Of a stretch of DNA of 64,000 nt, positions 60,982 through 64,000 are shown piece after piece. The notes under the pieces were generated by a model that was given only the letters and a program-made list of their open reading frames with translations, was not told where the DNA came from and did not search any database. Origin of the DNA: Cellulomonas sp. SLBN-39 (GTDB lineage: Bacteria; Actinomycetota; Actinomycetes; Actinomycetales; Cellulomonadaceae); assembly GCF_006715865.1 (NCBI RefSeq), contig NZ_VFOA01000001.1, forward strand, positions 3,782,001-3,846,000, read 5' to 3'. A program made the translations under genes and the position numbers. Positions within the stretch are counted from its first letter, which is position 1. Each line of letters starts with the position of its first letter.

Positions 60982-61965
60982 GTGCGAGCCGTCACCGCAG
61001 CCCGCCCCGGCGGGCCCGAGGTCCTCCGGGTCGTCGACGTGCCCGATCCCGAGCCCGCACCCGGGCAGGTCGTCGTGCGCGTCGCCGCGGCGGGGGTCAA
61101 CTTCATCGACACCTACCGGCGCAGCGGCACCTACCGTATGCCGTTCCCCCACGTCGTGGGCTCGGAGGGCGCCGGCCGCGTCGTCGCCCTCGGGGCCGGC
61201 GTCACGACGGCCACCGTCGGGGACCGCGTCGCGTGGGCGTCCGCACCGGGCTCGTGCGCCGAGCTCGTCGCCGTCGCCGCGGACGACCTCATCGCCGTGC
61301 CCGACGCCGTCGACGACCGGACCGCCGCCGCCCTGCCCCTGCAGGGCCTGACCGCGCACTACCTCACGACCTCCACGTTCCCCCTCGGGCCGGGGCACGA
61401 CGTGCTGCTGCACGCCGCGGCCGGGGGCGTGGGGCTGCTGCTCACGCAGCTGGCAGCCGCCCGAGGCGCGCGCGTCGTCGCCACCGTCGGGTCCGCCGCC
61501 AAGGAGGAGCTCGCGCGCGCGGCCGGGGCCGCCGAGGTCGTGCGGTACCGCGAGCTCGACGACCTCACCACGCAGCTGCCCGAGCGCGTGCGCGCGCTCA
61601 CCGGCGGACGCGGCGTCGACGTCGTGTACGACGGCGTCGGCAGGGACACCTTCGACGCCTCGCTCGCCGCGCTCGCCCGCCGCGGCACGCTCGTGCTGTT
61701 CGGCGCGTCCTCCGGCCCCGTCCCGCCGGTGGACCTGCAGCGCCTGAACGCGGGCGGCTCGCTGTTCGTGACCCGACCCACCCTCGCCGACCACACCGCC
61801 ACGCGGGCCGAGCTGGACCAGCGGGCCGGCGAGTTGCTCGACGCCGTCGCCTCCGGGGCGCTGCACGTGCGCGTCGGCGCGACGTACCCCCTGGCCGACG
61901 CGGCCGCCGCCCACCGCGCGCTCGAGGCGCGCAGCACCACCGGAAAGGTCCTCCTCCTGCCGTGA
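60982..61965 (+). CDS. NADPH:quinone oxidoreductase (zeta-crystallin-like MDR)
   Basis: 327 residues from GTG 60982. Medium-chain reductase without zinc ligands: [14 protein letters not shown] (~36-49), [14 protein letters not shown] and Rossmann [26 protein letters not shown]. Reduces quinones or related carbonyls using NADPH. Divergent from argC and overlapping the following gene by GTGA. Substrate unknown. Confidence 0.92.
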   Translation: MRAVTAARPGGPEVLRVVDVPDPEPAPGQVVVRVAAAGVNFIDTYRRSGTYRMPFPHVVGSEGAGRVVALGAGVTTATVGDRVAWASAPGSCAELVAVAADDLIAVPDAVDDRTAAALPLQGLTAHYLTTSTFPLGPGHDVLLHAAAGGVGLLLTQLAAARGARVVATVGSAAKEELARAAGAAEVVRYRELDDLTTQLPERVRALTGGRGVDVVYDGVGRDTFDASLAALARRGTLVLFGASSGPVPPVDLQRLNAGGSLFVTRPTLADHTATRAELDQRAGELLDAVASGALHVRVGATYPLADAAAAHRALEARSTTGKVLLLP

Positions 61966-62717
61966 CCACGCTCACCTCCCCCACGTTCGCCGCCCCGCCG
62001 CGCACCGTCACCGTCGAGATCTGGTCCGACGTCGCGTGCCCCTGGTGCTTCATCGGCAAGCGACGCTTCGCCACCGCCCTGGCCGGGTTCGAGCACCGCG
62101 CCCACGTCGAGGTGGTCTGGCGCTCCTACCAGCTCTCCCCCGACACCCCCGCCGGGCCGGGGCGCCCCGAGATCGACGCGCTCGTCGAGATGAAGGGCAT
62201 GCCGCGGGAGCAGGTCGAGCAGATGTTCGCCCACGTGACCGACGTCGCCGCCGGCGACGGGCTGCGGTACGACTTCGCCCGCACGCTCGCGTTCAACACC
62301 TTCGACGCGCACCGCCTGCTGCACCTGGCGGCACGCGTCGGCGGTGCCGAGCTGACCGAGCGGACCACGGAGGCGCTGTTCTCCGCCCACTTCGAGCAGG
62401 GCGTCGACCTGGGCGCGCCCGGGGCTCTCGTCACGATCGCCGCCGGTGCCGGGTTCGGGGCGCACGGCTGGGACGACGCGCGGGTCGCCGAGGCGCTCGC
62501 GTCCGACGCCGAGGCCGACGCCGTGCGCGCCGACCTGCGCACCGCGCGCGAGCTCGGTATCACCGGCGTGCCGTTCTTCGTCGTCGACCGGCGCTACGCC
62601 GTCTCGGGCGCGCAGCCGGCCGAGGTGCTCGCCCAGCTCCTCGACGCCGGCTGGCGCGAGGCCAACCCCCTCGTCCCGGCCACGGCGGCCGACGCCTGCA
62701 CCGACGACGGCTGCTGA
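61962..62717 (+). CDS. DsbA-family / FrnE-like thioredoxin-fold oxidoreductase
   Basis: 251 residues from GTG 61962. Thioredoxin fold with active site CPWC in DVACPWCFIGKRRF (~23-36) and the cis-Pro loop GVPFFVVDRRYAVSGAQP near 200. No signal peptide, so cytoplasmic, as for FrnE proteins. Two further cysteines in a DACTDDGC tail. Translationally coupled to the quinone oxidoreductase. Confidence 0.9.
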   Translation: MTTLTSPTFAAPPRTVTVEIWSDVACPWCFIGKRRFATALAGFEHRAHVEVVWRSYQLSPDTPAGPGRPEIDALVEMKGMPREQVEQMFAHVTDVAAGDGLRYDFARTLAFNTFDAHRLLHLAARVGGAELTERTTEALFSAHFEQGVDLGAPGALVTIAAGAGFGAHGWDDARVAEALASDAEADAVRADLRTARELGITGVPFFVVDRRYAVSGAQPAEVLAQLLDAGWREANPLVPATAADACTDDGC

Positions 62718-62738
62718 CCGCGCCGGACGCCCGGGGGC

Positions 62739-63245
62739 TCAGCGCGCCGCGCGCAGGACCGCCTCGCGCTCGCCGTCGCTGAGCACCCCGGCGAACGGGG
62801 CGTGGCCGCGCATCTCGCGGGCGCGCTGCGTCGGGGACGTCAGGAGCGTCAGCACGGCGTCGAGCGGACCGTCGAGAGCCTTCTCCCACCCGGCGAGCAC
62901 CCGGGCCGCCTGCCCGCGCGGGTGCCGCTCCTGCAGCGCGCGCAGGTTGTCGCGCGCCAGCTCGAGCGTCGGGCCCGGGTAGACCGCGAGCTTGCCCGCG
63001 ACCGCGACCGCGAGGAGCCAGGTGCGGCGCTGCTCGGCGGACATGCGGGCCGAGCCCCACCGCACCCGCTCGACCTCCGCGCGGCGGATCCGCCGGTGCG
63101 AGCCCGTCGTGACGTACTCCAGGTCACCCCGGTCGCACAGGTCGACGACGTGCTGGCGGGAGACGCCCAGGAGCTTCGCCACCTCGCCGGTGGTGAGGAG
63201 GGTGTCCTCCTCGGTCATCAGCTCGTCCGAGACACCCGTGCGCAC
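62739..63245 (-). CDS. Excisionase-type HTH DNA-binding protein
   Basis: 168 residues from GTG 63245; an internal ATG at 63218 would give 159 residues. MerR/excisionase-like HTH at ~15-65 (LTTGEVAKLLGVSRQHVVDLCDRGDLEYVTTGSHRRI), then a helical C-terminal part ending PFAGVLSDGEREAVLRAAR. Similar proteins serve as antitoxins or regulators, but no toxin gene lies next to it; the left neighbour converges and the right is tenA. Confidence 0.82.
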   Translation of the reverse strand: MRTGVSDELMTEEDTLLTTGEVAKLLGVSRQHVVDLCDRGDLEYVTTGSHRRIRRAEVERVRWGSARMSAEQRRTWLLAVAVAGKLAVYPGPTLELARDNLRALQERHPRGQAARVLAGWEKALDGPLDAVLTLLTSPTQRAREMRGHAPFAGVLSDGEREAVLRAAR

Positions 63246-63311
63246 CCCTGCACCGTACTCGACACCAGCACCACCACCCGCCAGGCGCTCCTGGTGTCTG
63301 TGGCGTCTGCG

Positions 63312-64000
63312 TCACCCTCCCGCGGCGGCCACGGCGGGCCGCCGCGCCCGGGCCGGGCCGACGTCGACCTGGTCGAAGAACGCGACCTCGTGCTCGCACG
63401 ACGTCACGAACGCCGCCAGCATCCGCGCCCGCTCCCCCGCACCGACCTCCCGCGCCGCCTCGTCCGTCAGCCGACGGGCCTCGTCCGCGAGCGCCGCGAA
63501 GCCCGGGTCGCCGTACGTGCCCACCCAGTCGCCGAACGGGTGGGCGGCCAGGTCGCCCGCACGCGCCAGGATGCGCGCGCCGACGTCCGCGTACAGCCAG
63601 TAGCACGGCAGGACCGCGGCCAGCACCTGCGCGTAGGAGCCGTGCGCGCCGACGCCCGCGAGGTGGTCGACGTACGCGCGCGTCACCGCCGACGCCCCGG
63701 ACCGGTGCACGCGGTCCGACCGGCCCAGCCGGTCGCGGTGCAGCTGCGCCTCGACGTCGAGGCACCCGGCGGCCCCCCGCGCGAAGAACGCCTGCCCGAC
63801 CGGGTCGGGGGCCAGCTCGCTCGCCCGCGCCAGCACCCGGGCGTAGACGCCCAGGTACAGCGCGTCCTGGTGCAGGTAGGCCTCGAACGCGTCCGTCGGG
63901 AGGGTCCCGTCCGCGAGCGCCCGCACGAACGGCAGGGCGTCGCACGCCGCCCGCAGGTCCGCCACCGCGTCCCACGCCTCCACGCTGAACGCCGGCGCCC
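63312..64000 (-). CDS. tenA: TenA family protein (aminopyrimidine aminohydrolase-like), 5' end outside window
   Basis: At least 229 residues; the reading frame is open to the right edge (APAFS precedes a GTG at 63983), and TenA proteins usually begin a few residues further upstream, so the start is probably beyond 64000. Helical bundle: LPFVRALADGTLPTDAFEAYLHQDALYLGVYARVLA and LPCYWLYADVGARI with the catalytic Cys, then CEHEVAFFDQV near the end. TenA salvages thiamin pyrimidine. The last ~12 residues are Arg/Ala-rich. Confidence 0.88.
   Translation of the reverse strand, partial: APAFSVEAWDAVADLRAACDALPFVRALADGTLPTDAFEAYLHQDALYLGVYARVLARASELAPDPVGQAFFARGAAGCLDVEAQLHRDRLGRSDRVHRSGASAVTRAYVDHLAGVGAHGSYAQVLAAVLPCYWLYADVGARILARAGDLAAHPFGDWVGTYGDPGFAALADEARRLTDEAAREVGAGERARMLAAFVTSCEHEVAFFDQVDVGPARARRPAVAAAGG

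Noticed and set aside
62739-63245. Toxin-antitoxin or prophage remnant
   Set aside because: No toxin, integrase, attachment site or composition shift next to the HTH gene.

Overview
The window is high-GC actinobacterial chromosome. The 16S/23S/5S sequences, the gene content and the order argCJBDFR-argG-argH ... tyrS, then [TPR gene]-HAD-tlyA-nadK-recN-steA-steB-pyrG-NUDIX, point to Micrococcales, most likely a Cellulomonas-type organism. This assignment is an inference from sequence character; no database was searched. No CRISPR array, insertion sequence, prophage, tRNA gene or recognisable defence system was found. The region is core chromosome, densely packed, with many 1-4 bp ATGA/GTGA gene overlaps.

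Layout. 1-5.4 kb: a protein acyltransferase (GNAT fused to an NDP-forming acyl-CoA synthetase domain, cut by the window edge), a type IIA topoisomerase A subunit and an unknown protein. 5.4-9.4 kb: divergent glycogen genes glgA/glgC, serB and a SixA-like phosphatase. 9.4-12.7 kb: fabG-fabI (MabA-InhA type), then a DUF3099 membrane protein, a small Cys/His protein and SURF1. 12.7-17.6 kb: an ABC-F ATPase, the biotin ECF transporter bioY-bioM-bioN and a neutral zinc metallopeptidase. 17.7-24.6 kb: a complete SUF iron-sulfur operon read leftward (sufR-sufB-sufD-Rieske ferredoxin-sufC-sufS-sufU-sufT), preceded by a near-perfect SufR-type operator. 24.8-28.4 kb: an unknown gene, an ABC exporter pair and heme A synthase ctaA.

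28.4-43.1 kb is one long leftward cluster: a repeat-rich TPR protein, HAD-IIA phosphatase, a small protein, tlyA, nadK, recN, steA, steB, a MraY-like transferase, a MurJ-like flippase, pyrG and a NUDIX hydrolase. 43.3-48.5 kb is a complete rrn operon read leftward (16S-23S-5S) with an approximately 400-nt spacer lacking tRNAs; its leader and promoters occupy 48.5-49.2 kb. It lies between tyrS and the TPR gene. 49.2-60.9 kb is the arginine biosynthesis region plus argH-distal genes (uridine kinase-like, mpg, tyrS), with twin ARG-box-like operators before argC and argG. 61-64 kb holds a quinone oxidoreductase, a FrnE/DsbA-like protein, an orphan excisionase-type HTH protein and a TenA gene cut by the right edge.

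The main non-obvious signals are regulatory or architectural: a CAAC-N6-GTTG operator over the suf promoter; a 14-bp sequence shared by the argC and argG promoters that contains their -10 element; a recurring TAnnnT-N6-8-start-codon arrangement suggesting many leaderless mRNAs; a perfect 7-bp palindrome between fabG and the DUF3099 gene; a long Arg/Gly-rich disordered region fused to TPRs and an acidic tail; and a SteA-SteB-MraY-like-MurJ-like envelope/division module. I see no convincing wholly new system and do not claim one.
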